Positions 29,607-36,815 of a stretch of DNA of 64,000 bases are shown in pieces. The notes under the pieces were generated by a model, which saw nothing but the letters and a program-made list of their open reading frames with translations, was not told the origin of the DNA and made no database searches. Source of the stretch: JANJTB01 sp032027125 (lineage in GTDB: Bacteria; Bacteroidota; Ignavibacteria; Kapaibacteriales; UBA2268). The translations under genes were made by a program, and so were the position numbers. Each line of letters starts with the position of its first letter. The first letter of the stretch is position 1. The stretch spans positions 3,920,060-3,984,059 of the forward strand of contig JAVSMQ010000001.1 of NCBI GenBank assembly GCA_032027125.1. Direction: 5' to 3'.

Positions 29607-29643
29607 ACTCGGCATCGGTCTAAAACCGGTGCTGAGTTTTTTT
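29607..29643 (+). terminator. Intrinsic terminator after the OmpA remnant
   Basis: ACTCGGCATCGGT (29607-29619) pairs with ACCGGTGCTGAGT (29625-29637), with two G-T wobbles, and is followed by a run of T. It lies about 40 bases after the stop codon. Confidence 0.82.
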
Positions 29644-29682
29644 GTGTCCGGCACCGGCATTATCTATATTGTGCAAATCCCA
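29644..29682 (+). mobile_element. Possible decayed 5' end of a second group IIC intron
   Basis: Directly after the terminator T run the sequence reads GTGTCCGGCACCGGCAT, then TCTATATTGTGCAAATCCC. The order and spacing match the GTGTG..CCGGCAT..GTGCAAGTCCC start of the better preserved fragment at 28636. Similarity fades after about 39 bases. Position behind a terminator is what a IIC intron would choose. The match is short, so chance is not excluded. Confidence 0.4.
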
Positions 29683-29758
29683 AATATTAATAGGTTTTAC
29701 CTGCATTTAGAATTGATTCATCGAATTGATATTGATTTAAAAAAAATTCAAATAAAGT

Positions 29759-29789
29759 TTTGATATTTATAAATAATTTCTTATTTTTG
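29759..29789 (+). promoter_or_regulatory. Bacteroidota-type promoter of the arsR-like operon
   Basis: TTTG at 29759-29762 and TATTTTTG at 29782-29789 fit the Bacteroidota housekeeping consensus TTTG and TAnnTTTG with exactly 19 bases between them. Transcription would start near 29796, about 24 bases before the ATG at 29820. Confidence 0.65.
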
Positions 29790-29819
29790 AATGTTTAGAA
29801 GTTTATAAACAACGAAACT

Positions 29820-30134
29820 ATGAAAAATAATATTTACGAACTACATGCTAATATTTGCAAAGCACTTGCAAATCCGTTCAGAATTGAGATTATCGAAAAA
29901 TTGAATGATAGCGAGTTAAGCTTTGGAGATTTAATGAAGGTACTTGATATTTCCAAATCGAACTTATCTCAGCACCTGTCCATAATGGTTTCAAACGGAT
30001 TAGTAATTCAAAGAAAAGAGGGTGTAAATTCTTACTTTCAACTATCTTCCGTTAAGGTTGCAGCTGCCTGCCAAATTATGCGTGAAGTACTTGTTGAAAA
30101 TTTGAATGATAAAGTAAATTTGCTTGTTAGATGA
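29820..30134 (+). CDS. ArsR-family winged-helix regulator
   Basis: DNA-binding repressor of 104 residues. The start CKALANPFRIEIIEKL and the helix-turn-helix SFGDLMKVLDISKSNLSQHLSIMVSNGLV (given here as two neighbouring parts, about residues 34-48 and 49-62) followed by the wing VIQRKEGVNSYFQL are typical of ArsR/SmtB proteins. Cysteines are present at about residues 14 and 86, but no classical ELCVCDL metal site is seen, so a redox or sulfur-species signal is at least as likely as a metal. It is the first gene of a four-gene operon, 54 bases ahead of the rhodanese-like gene, and probably regulates it. Confidence 0.88.
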   Translation: MKNNIYELHANICKALANPFRIEIIEKLNDSELSFGDLMKVLDISKSNLSQHLSIMVSNGLVIQRKEGVNSYFQLSSVKVAAACQIMREVLVENLNDKVNLLVR

Positions 30135-30188
30135 TAAACAGATTTTATGTGAAATTAATTATTTATAAATATTTTAGAGAATTGAACA

Positions 30189-30638
30189 ATGAATGTTTCA
30201 AAAAATAAACTTTTATCCTTTTTTGCAATTGCAGTTATAGCATTTACTTTGCATATTGTAAATGCTTCCGGTCAGGAACCCTGGAAGGCTAATCAATTAA
30301 TGTCTCCTGCTGATTTGAATAAAACAATTAACAATCCAAAAGCACCGCAGCCTTATATTTACAGCATAGGTTTTGATGCCATAATTAAAAATTCAATTGA
30401 TATCGGACCCGGAAGAGATAAGGAAAATTTAAAGAAATTCAAACAAAAGATTAGCAAATTGCCAAAAGATGCCGACATTGTAGTTTATTGCGGCTGCTGT
30501 CCATTCGGTAGCTGTCCGAATGTGAGACCTGTATTCAATATGTTAAATGAGATGGGATTTAAAAACCATAAACTTTTGAATCTGACAAAAAATATAAAAG
30601 TTGACTGGATTGATAAAGGATATTCACTCAAAAATTAA
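30189..30638 (+). CDS. Exported rhodanese-like protein with Cys-rich active loop
   Basis: Protein of 149 residues with an N-terminal signal peptide (to about residue 28, VNASGQ). The C-terminal half is rhodanese-like: DADIVVYCGCCPFGSCP, where the strand VVYC carries the catalytic Cys position and the loop holds four cysteines, followed by NMLNEMGFKNHKLLN and WIDKGY, the usual end of a single rhodanese domain. It would move sulfane sulfur in the periplasm. The extra cysteines are unlike a plain rhodanese loop and could bind a metal or store persulfides. The 18-base spacing to the TlpA-like gene indicates co-transcription. Confidence 0.8.
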   Translation: MNVSKNKLLSFFAIAVIAFTLHIVNASGQEPWKANQLMSPADLNKTINNPKAPQPYIYSIGFDAIIKNSIDIGPGRDKENLKKFKQKISKLPKDADIVVYCGCCPFGSCPNVRPVFNMLNEMGFKNHKLLNLTKNIKVDWIDKGYSLKN

Positions 30639-30656
30639 TATGGGAATCCGAAAAAA

Positions 30657-31178
30657 ATGAAAAAAACAATCTTAACAGTAGCGATGGTGTGCTTATTTCT
30701 TTCTGTTGGTTATTCTCAATCGAACGACCTCAAAATTGGAGATAAAGCACCTGAAATCAAGCTGGCTGATATTAAAGGAGATACTGTGTCTTTATCATCC
30801 TTTAGAAATAAAATTGTATTGATAGATTTTTGGGCTTCCTGGTGTGCTCCCTGTATAAAGGAACAACCTGTATTAGTTAAATTGTATAAGAAGTACAAAA
30901 ATTCAACTTTTACTGTCGGAAATGGATTCGAGATTTTTGGAGTATCATTAGACAATAAAAAGAAACCCTGGCAAAGCGTTATCAAAAAATACAAAATCAG
31001 CTGGACGCAGGTAAGTGATTTGAAATTCTGGGCTTCACCCGTTGCAAAAAATTATAATTTGCAGGAATTACCATTTAATCTACTCATCAACGGTAAAGGA
31101 ATAATTATTGCTAAAAATCTGCATGATGATGAATTAGAGAAAGCTTTAATTAAAATCCTGAAACCGGCTAAAAAGTAA
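30657..31178 (+). CDS. TlpA/ResA-like thioredoxin-fold protein
   Basis: Exported thiol-disulfide oxidoreductase of 173 residues. Signal peptide to about residue 20 (VGYSQ), then a thioredoxin fold of the TlpA/AhpC-TSA type with the active site WCAPC (Cys63, Cys66) in DFWASWCAPC and a cis-Pro region LQELPFNLLI. It is expected to reduce periplasmic disulfides or persulfides. Placement between a rhodanese and a DsrE-like gene suggests it reduces or accepts sulfur from the rhodanese. Confidence 0.9.
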   Translation: MKKTILTVAMVCLFLSVGYSQSNDLKIGDKAPEIKLADIKGDTVSLSSFRNKIVLIDFWASWCAPCIKEQPVLVKLYKKYKNSTFTVGNGFEIFGVSLDNKKKPWQSVIKKYKISWTQVSDLKFWASPVAKNYNLQELPFNLLINGKGIIIAKNLHDDELEKALIKILKPAKK

Positions 31179-31219
31179 ATAATTATACATTAAAATTTCA
31201 ATTTAAATTACAGGAAAAT

Positions 31220-31573
31220 ATGAAAATCCTATTAGTAATCAATGATGCCCCTTACGGCAATGAAAAAGCCTATAATGCTTTAAGGCTTGCAATGACTCTT
31301 CAAAAAGAACACGAAGGAGTAGAAGTCAGAATATTTTTGATGGCTGACGCTGTTTTCTGTGCTTTGCCTAATACAAACACACCAAACGGTTACTACAACA
31401 TTGAAAGAATGTTGAAAAGCGTAATCAACAAAGGCGGTAAAGTTAAAGCTTGCGGGACTTGCGGACAAGCCCGGGGAGTACATGAATTGCCATTAATTGA
31501 CGGCGTTGAAAAAAGTAACATGGTTGAATATACTCAGTGGGTAGTTGACAGCGATAAGGTCATCAATTTTTAA
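31220..31573 (+). CDS. DsrE/TusD-like sulfur-carrier protein
   Basis: Cytoplasmic protein of 117 residues with the DsrE fold: MKILLVINDAPYG, then ALRLAMTLQ, VRIFLMADAV, and the loop KACGTCGQARGV, with Cys78 and Cys81 in the position of the sulfur-binding cysteine of DsrE/TusD. It is the last gene of the operon. No dsr or tus partner is near, so it likely serves a local sulfur relay linked to the two exported proteins, or acts alone. Confidence 0.85.
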   Translation: MKILLVINDAPYGNEKAYNALRLAMTLQKEHEGVEVRIFLMADAVFCALPNTNTPNGYYNIERMLKSVINKGGKVKACGTCGQARGVHELPLIDGVEKSNMVEYTQWVVDSDKVINF

Positions 31574-31599
31574 AAATGAATAATTTTACTGCAAATGAA

Positions 31600-31930
31600 T
31601 AATGCAGGGAAGGATATCTACCCTTAATGGAAAGTCACTCTGAACAAGTGAAGACCACGAAGTAGCGGCGGAGCCAATCCATGAATTAATTTCCACCCCC
31701 TGCCCCCGACAGTGGGCAGGGCTGATACGTTCTAAAAAAAAATAACAAATTTCGTAATTGTTATAATTAAAAACGACACTTTTTGGTTGGTCATACTGAG
31801 CTTGCGAAGTATCCAGGCTATTAATTAATTAAAACATGGACTCTTCGCAAGCTCAGAGAGACAAATCTTGGGGTTTTATTTTAAAAAAATAGCACGTATC
31901 AGCCCTGCGCCAGCGGGGGACAAATACAAA
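31600..31930. repeat. Nested inverted repeats in spacer
   Basis: No gene is seen in the 391 bases between the DsrE-like and STAS genes. An outer imperfect inverted repeat pairs CAGGGCTGATACGT (about 31707-31730) with ACGTATCAGCCCTG (about 31893-31907), each flanked by a C- or G-rich block. Inside it TGAGCTTGCGAAG (about 31797-31809) pairs with CTTCGCAAGCTCA (about 31843-31855). The inner pair belongs to the widespread CTTCGCAAGCTCAG type of intergenic element. Part of it (31835-31891) recurs at 38303. Confidence 0.65.
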
Positions 31931-31964
31931 ACTATAGAAAATTGACAGTTATTCGCCAAAGGGA

Positions 31965-32312
31965 CTACTCGTCAATTTCTAAAGCCTCGAGAGCATCATC
32001 TACAGTCGGGAAAAATTCAAAAACCTCGTCAATTTTGGTCATGCTCATCAAACTGCGGACAAACTCTCTGACGCCGACGAGAATTACTGGAATCTCGTGG
32101 TCTTTGAGCTGACGGTTGGCAAGCAGCAAAGCGCCTAAGCCTGAACTGTCAATGGCATCAGCCTTGGACAAATCAATAATAAGGGCATCTATGTCCGGCT
32201 GGGCAAGAATTAACATTTTTGCTTTTAACTCTGCCGATACATCTCCTTCGACAGTTTGATTCTCAAGTTTGAAAATCACAATATTATCTTTGTTCTCAAT
32301 TGTGTAATTCAT
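31965..32312 (-). CDS. STAS-domain anti-sigma-factor antagonist-like protein
   Basis: Single STAS domain of 115 residues, similar to SpoIIAA/RsbV. The phosphorylatable serine is expected at Ser56 in AIDSSGLGALL, preceded by the strand ALIIDLSKAD. Such proteins are switched by a kinase and a phosphatase and bind anti-sigma factors or other partners. None of these partners lies next to it, so it stands alone, with its own short upstream region shared with the divergent glycosyltransferase gene. Confidence 0.9.
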   Translation of the reverse strand: MNYTIENKDNIVIFKLENQTVEGDVSAELKAKMLILAQPDIDALIIDLSKADAIDSSGLGALLLANRQLKDHEIPVILVGVREFVRSLMSMTKIDEVFEFFPTVDDALEALEIDE

Positions 32313-32389
32313 AATATTTTATTTTTATTTAATTTTAAATAATGTTATTTTACATAATGCTAAATTACAATTTTTTTTATTAAAAATAT

Positions 32390-33433
32390 ATGAAAAATAT
32401 TCAAATCCGAAAAATACTTGTAATCAGATTAAGTTCAATAGGTGATATTGTACTAACTACGGGCTTTCTTAGGATTCTTCGTAAAAAGTACCCAAACAGT
32501 AAAATTGATTTTATGATTTATAATCAATTTATATCAATTATTGAGAATAATCCGGCAGTAGATGAAATTATAAGTTTTGAAAAAAATCCGTCAGAATCAG
32601 TTATTTCAGCTGCCAAAAGCAAAATATTAAAGAAACAGGGTAAATATGACATAGTATTTGACCTGCATAATAACAGCAGCAGTAATAAAATAAGCAGGGA
32701 TTTAAGTGAAAACATCTTAAAAATTGATAAACGTCGGTTATACAAGATTTGTATGGTTTGGTTTAAAAAGGGTAAAGGTGAAGCCTATAAGGGTATTCAT
32801 GATATTTATGTCGAGCCTCTAAAGAACTTCGATATTTCTGACGACAAGCTCGGATTGGAATTTTGGCTTAGCTCTGATAAGGACAGAATGAAATATATGC
32901 CTTATGAGCGAAATTTTATACATAAAGGTTTGATTAACATAGTTGTCGCTCCCGGTGCACATTACAAAACAAAGAGGTGGAACTATGTAAATTATGCTCA
33001 TTTAATTAGAAAACTTAAACCTGTGACTGATAAAATTACAATTATCGGCGGCGCAGGTGATTCTGAAATTGCAGATAAAATTACAGAACTCAATCCCGGT
33101 GTTATAAATTTGTGCGGGAAAAATGATTTAACAGGCACGTGCGAAGAAATCAATAAGTCTGACCTTGTAATTACAAATGATACAGGTGTGATGCATATAG
33201 CCGCAGCGAGAAAAGTGCCTGTTGCAGCATTTTTCGGCTCGACTGTCAGAGAATTCGGATTTGAGCCGTACGGGGTAAAACATCTGATTATTGAAAGTGA
33301 CCAGTGCTGCCGTCCTTGTACTCACATAGGGAGAAATTTTTGCCCGTTAATTCATTTCAAGTGTATGAATGATATTACTCCGGATTTTGCATATATGAAA
33401 ATCACCGATTTTATTAGGTCAATTTATTTGTAA
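32390..33433 (+). CDS. Glycosyltransferase family 9 (heptosyltransferase-like)
   Basis: Sugar transferase of 347 residues acting at the cytoplasmic face of the inner membrane on lipopolysaccharide core or a similar acceptor. The opening ILVIRLSSIGDIVLTTGFL is the family signature, the C-terminal half has NLCGKNDLTGTCEEI and the donor-binding TNDTGVMHIAAARKVPVAAF, then FFGST. The Cys-rich end CCRPCTHIG is frequent in this family. The acceptor cannot be read from the sequence. Confidence 0.9.
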   Translation: MKNIQIRKILVIRLSSIGDIVLTTGFLRILRKKYPNSKIDFMIYNQFISIIENNPAVDEIISFEKNPSESVISAAKSKILKKQGKYDIVFDLHNNSSSNKISRDLSENILKIDKRRLYKICMVWFKKGKGEAYKGIHDIYVEPLKNFDISDDKLGLEFWLSSDKDRMKYMPYERNFIHKGLINIVVAPGAHYKTKRWNYVNYAHLIRKLKPVTDKITIIGGAGDSEIADKITELNPGVINLCGKNDLTGTCEEINKSDLVITNDTGVMHIAAARKVPVAAFFGSTVREFGFEPYGVKHLIIESDQCCRPCTHIGRNFCPLIHFKCMNDITPDFAYMKITDFIRSIYL

Positions 33434-33689
33434 ATCAAATATCTAATCCGGAAAATCAAATTTAATAACTTTATATACTAGAAAGAGAAAAAATAAGAAA
33501 AATAAAAAAAAATAAGTACAATTACTGAAAAAAATAATTTGTTTTTTAAATAAATTCTATTTATGTTTGAAATGGTGGTTGATACAAAAAAAATTTTTTA
33601 TAAAAGTAGTTCGATTGATTTTTTAAATAGATGCTCTGAGGTCACATTTAAAGTGACATATTATAAACTCTTAAAAAAGAGGGGTATTT

Positions 33690-33791
33690 ATGAAAAACGG
33701 ATTTTTAAACGGAATGCACCAGGAACCAGGAACCAGGAACCAGGAACCAGGAACCGGAGAGTCAATTTTTACTAATCAGAAAATTGCGTGA
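33690..33791 (+). CDS. Short leader frame running through the heptanucleotide tract
   Basis: ATG at 33690 follows a strong ribosome binding sequence (AGAGGGG, spacing about 6). The frame of 33 codons reads through the CCAGGAA repeats and stops at TGA 33789-33791, just inside the N-terminus of the next gene, in another frame. Loss of one repeat, or gain of two, would fuse it to that gene without a stop. It may therefore be the true start of the secreted protein in a different phase state. Coding status is uncertain. Confidence 0.4.
   Translation: MKNGFLNGMHQEPGTRNQEPGTGESIFTNQKIA
33719..33757 (+). repeat. Heptanucleotide tandem tract (CCAGGAA)5
   Basis: Five perfect 7-bp units from 33719 to 33753, followed by CC and a GG. 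It lies between a well-placed ribosome binding site with ATG (33690) and the signal-peptide coding region of the gene at 33784. A 7-bp unit shifts frame by one base per copy, which is what a slipped-strand contingency locus needs. Confidence 0.9.
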
Positions 33792-34557
33792 AGGGATGGC
33801 ACTACTGCCTGTAATTGTGCTGTTGCTTGGGATTATGCTAATACCGAACTATCTTTTTTCTCAGGAAGATTGTAATGAATTGCCAGAAGAAATTGAAGAG
33901 ACTTGCACTGATTGGGATTTTATTCCTGTTACAAGAAGTTTTCCAATTACAAGCGGATGTACGATAACTTTTAATTACTGGGAAAGAGAATGTACAGAAA
34001 CATACTGCGGATACGAAAGAACAATTAAACAATACAGATTTTCTTCAATAGATATACCTGATAATTGTTATGCTGTGCTGAATCAATTATTCCCCGGTTG
34101 GCCTGATGATTTTGGAACAATTAATAATAATTACTTCAATAATTTAATTGACGGTATATTTCTACAATTAGGAAGAGATGATTTTTCATATCGGGATGAT
34201 CCGCCATGCGCCGGTTCTCCACCTTATTGTTCCATGCCAGAACGCTGTAATAGTAAGTTTGAAATCCGATATTCAATGCCGAAATGCAGAGCTTATTGCA
34301 TTTATAAAACTCCTAGTACAGATCCTGTACCTGTGTTAAGAGTAAGTACAATTGCATGCCCTAATACTCCTTATAGCGGATGTTGTCAGCATGAAAAATA
34401 TTTCTGTAATTGTGGAGGTGATATTTTCGTAACCGAAGTAAATACATTCACTCAAGTCACCTGTAATCCATTTGCTGAGCCGGAATATTTATGTCCAGCG
34501 GCACCTCCTGGGTTTGAACGTGAATATATCCCATGTGCAGATGCGTGTGGTGATTAA
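33784..34557 (+). CDS. Secreted cysteine-rich protein of unknown function
   Basis: About 257 residues from the TTG at 33784, or 253 from ATG at 33796. A hydrophobic signal peptide (LLPVIVLLLGIMLIPNYLFS) precedes a mature part with 20 cysteines spread over about 230 residues, which implies many disulfides outside the cytoplasm. I recognise no family. Neither local start has a good ribosome binding site. The best one is at 33678-33684 before the ATG at 33690, in another frame behind the heptanucleotide tract. It is followed after 12 bases by a T9SS cargo gene and probably forms an operon with it. Confidence 0.65.
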   Translation: MREGMALLPVIVLLLGIMLIPNYLFSQEDCNELPEEIEETCTDWDFIPVTRSFPITSGCTITFNYWERECTETYCGYERTIKQYRFSSIDIPDNCYAVLNQLFPGWPDDFGTINNNYFNNLIDGIFLQLGRDDFSYRDDPPCAGSPPYCSMPERCNSKFEIRYSMPKCRAYCIYKTPSTDPVPVLRVSTIACPNTPYSGCCQHEKYFCNCGGDIFVTEVNTFTQVTCNPFAEPEYLCPAAPPGFEREYIPCADACGD

Positions 34558-34569
34558 GGAGATAAAAAT

Positions 34570-35193
34570 ATGAAACACGGAAATGTTTTTTTGATTATTC
34601 CATTTTTCATAATCATTTTAATTAGTGATATTTTTGCAAAAGAATACAGAATAGAATTGATTAATGAAAAAAGCTCAAAAGGAATGAATATCCGCCATTT
34701 AAGACTTGTTGATATTTTTCCGCAAAAGTTAAATAATGCTAATGCAAAAGAATACAGAATAGAATTGATTAATGAAAAAAACTCCAAAGGAATGAATATT
34801 CGCCATTTAAGACTTGTTGATATTTTTCCGCAAAAGTTAAATAATGCTAATCAGGTAATTCTGTTAAAAAAGAACAATGGAAATCTATTCATTACCTATA
34901 ATGAAGGTGCTGAATGGTATCCATATAAATTAGCTGCCGGAATTGATAAGGATGAAAGAATTACTATTTATCCTAATCCAGCATCCCAAATTCTTAATGC
35001 TGAAATAAATTCAACTGATTTAAAAAATCTAAGATTTGAAATTGTTGATTTATTGGGCAATGTAGTTCTTATTTCCGATAATTTAACTTCGGGTACCAAT
35101 TCAATTGATATAAGTACACTATTAAATGGTGCATATACAATAAAGTTAATTACCGAAGATGAAATTATTACTCTGAAGTTTATTAAAGAATAA
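34570..35193 (+). CDS. Small T9SS-sorted protein with an internal duplication
   Basis: Protein of 207 residues. Signal peptide to about residue 23 (IFA), then two nearly identical 36-residue copies beginning AKEYRIELINEK, a short linker (VILLKKNNGNLFITYN) and a type A sorting domain from about residue 130 (ITIYPNPASQ) to the end (ITLKFIKE). Little besides the sorting domain and the duplicated segment exists, so it could be a small surface-displayed peptide or a remnant of a larger cargo protein. Confidence 0.8.
   Translation: MKHGNVFLIIPFFIIILISDIFAKEYRIELINEKSSKGMNIRHLRLVDIFPQKLNNANAKEYRIELINEKNSKGMNIRHLRLVDIFPQKLNNANQVILLKKNNGNLFITYNEGAEWYPYKLAAGIDKDERITIYPNPASQILNAEINSTDLKNLRFEIVDLLGNVVLISDNLTSGTNSIDISTLLNGAYTIKLITEDEIITLKFIKE
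34636..34851 (+). repeat. 108-bp direct duplication inside a coding region
   Basis: Copy 1 is 34636-34743 and copy 2 is 34744-34851, joined head to tail. I count three differences in 108 bases (one changes Ser to Asn), so the duplication is recent. It keeps frame and starts at the predicted signal-peptide cleavage site. Confidence 0.95.
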
Positions 35194-35257
35194 TGTTTAT
35201 AGGCTTGTTCTTTTATGAATTAAAAGAACAAGCCTTTATTAATCAGGAGATAGTTAT

Positions 35258-36802
35258 ATGAAGATTTTCACAATGTTTATTGTTTTGGTATTCTTTTCTT
35301 TACAAAATAACTTATTCTGTATTGAACCGGAAATCGTGTGGGAAAAGCTGATACCATTTCCTGAAATGAGTGTAAATCCTTGGGCATTTATGAATTACTC
35401 AGACAATGGAATTTTACTTTGGATTGAGGGTAAAGATACCGTTGCAAACCCAAAAAGAATGTTTCGGGTATTTTTATTAGATAAAGATGGAAACTTAAAA
35501 ATCCGTAAGGAATATTCAAGACCGGAAGGAATTAAAGCCTCATTTTCAAAAGCAAAAATTTTTCTGAAAAGTACCAATTATGAGATAATCGGTACATTAT
35601 CAGTGTCAGTTCCACATGCTTCACCATTACCGATTAAAAAATTGAGAATAGATAATGAATGTAATGTATCAGGCAACTTAAGTGATGTTGAAAATCCTGA
35701 GAGAATAGATGCAACCGCTTATCCGAATTTTTTATTTGACAGTGTTTATGTCGGTGTTTTTGATTTTGATACTACAATTTATAATTATCTGCAATCCCAA
35801 TTGGTTTATAATTCGGAAGCTGAATTTATAAGAAAATTAACTTTTGATACAAACGGAATAAACGAACCTATTGAAATGAGGTTTCCTCAAACTGATATCT
35901 TTCCCTGCTATGATGGAAATATTATTATAAAATTGTCCGGTCCTATTGATTTCAGCAATTATGATTCCGGTGAAACGGAATATATTTTTTTATGTAAATA
36001 TAGTTTAAGCGGAAAATTAATCTGGAAATGTAAAATAATAAACAAAAATAGCGGTTATCGCAGAATCAATATTGATAATGTATATCAATTAACGAACGGC
36101 AGCTATAATTTCATTGGTTATTGGAGAAACATCAATCAAACATATTCAGAGTCACAGGCAATAATCGGTAATATTTCTGAATCCGGCGAACTTAATTGGA
36201 TGAAAACAGTTGATTATATATCAAAAAGTGTTTATACTACAAAACAACCTGTTATTATCAGAGATGGTGATAATTTTGTTATTTACCGCCGGTTAGTAAT
36301 TACAGATTCTGTTCCAAGAGCTAATTTCTGGCTAATGTTAGTAGATAAAGAAGGCAATAAGCTTGATGAATATATTTGGAATTCTAATTCCGGTGAAAAT
36401 GATAATCATATTATAGATATTGCAGTTACTGATGATAATAATCTTATTGTTTTGGGTATGAATGGTTATCACAGTATATATTTAGCAGAAATAAAACCAA
36501 AATTTACATCAGGAGTTAAAGTTGTTAATTCACCTGTAAATTGGTGTGATGTCAAAATCTCTCCGAATCCTGCAAAAGAAAATGTAAATATAAATGTCGT
36601 TTCACAAACACAAATCAACAATGCCGACTGCCTGATAACAGATAATAACGGTAATATAATTAAAGTTTTCAACATGGGAAATAATTACAACTTAAATACA
36701 TCTGAATTACCTCAGGGTACTTATATTCTTCAACTGAATATTAAAGACCAAAATATGAAAACAAAAGCCAATCTATCACAGATATTTGTTATTATAAAAT
36801 AA
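35258..36802 (+). CDS. T9SS-sorted secreted protein
   Basis: Exported protein of 514 residues. Signal peptide to about residue 21 (NNLFC). The body is beta-rich with scattered repeats of the type LLDKDGNL...., ISESGELNWMKT and LVDKEGNKLDEY, resembling a loose propeller (WD40/SBBP-like) of cell-surface proteins. The type A sorting domain starts at ISPNPAKEN (about residue 430) and ends IFVIIK. It is similar in layout to the next gene and probably paralogous. No catalytic motif was found. Confidence 0.82.
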   Translation: MKIFTMFIVLVFFSLQNNLFCIEPEIVWEKLIPFPEMSVNPWAFMNYSDNGILLWIEGKDTVANPKRMFRVFLLDKDGNLKIRKEYSRPEGIKASFSKAKIFLKSTNYEIIGTLSVSVPHASPLPIKKLRIDNECNVSGNLSDVENPERIDATAYPNFLFDSVYVGVFDFDTTIYNYLQSQLVYNSEAEFIRKLTFDTNGINEPIEMRFPQTDIFPCYDGNIIIKLSGPIDFSNYDSGETEYIFLCKYSLSGKLIWKCKIINKNSGYRRINIDNVYQLTNGSYNFIGYWRNINQTYSESQAIIGNISESGELNWMKTVDYISKSVYTTKQPVIIRDGDNFVIYRRLVITDSVPRANFWLMLVDKEGNKLDEYIWNSNSGENDNHIIDIAVTDDNNLIVLGMNGYHSIYLAEIKPKFTSGVKVVNSPVNWCDVKISPNPAKENVNINVVSQTQINNADCLITDNNGNIIKVFNMGNNYNLNTSELPQGTYILQLNIKDQNMKTKANLSQIFVIIK

Positions 36803-36815
36803 TCGGAATATAAAA

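Noticed and set aside
33563..33775. 70-codon frame through the CCAGGAA tract
   Set aside because: It has a poor start, basic low-complexity product and lies in a different frame from both the strong ATG at 33690 and the Cys-rich gene.
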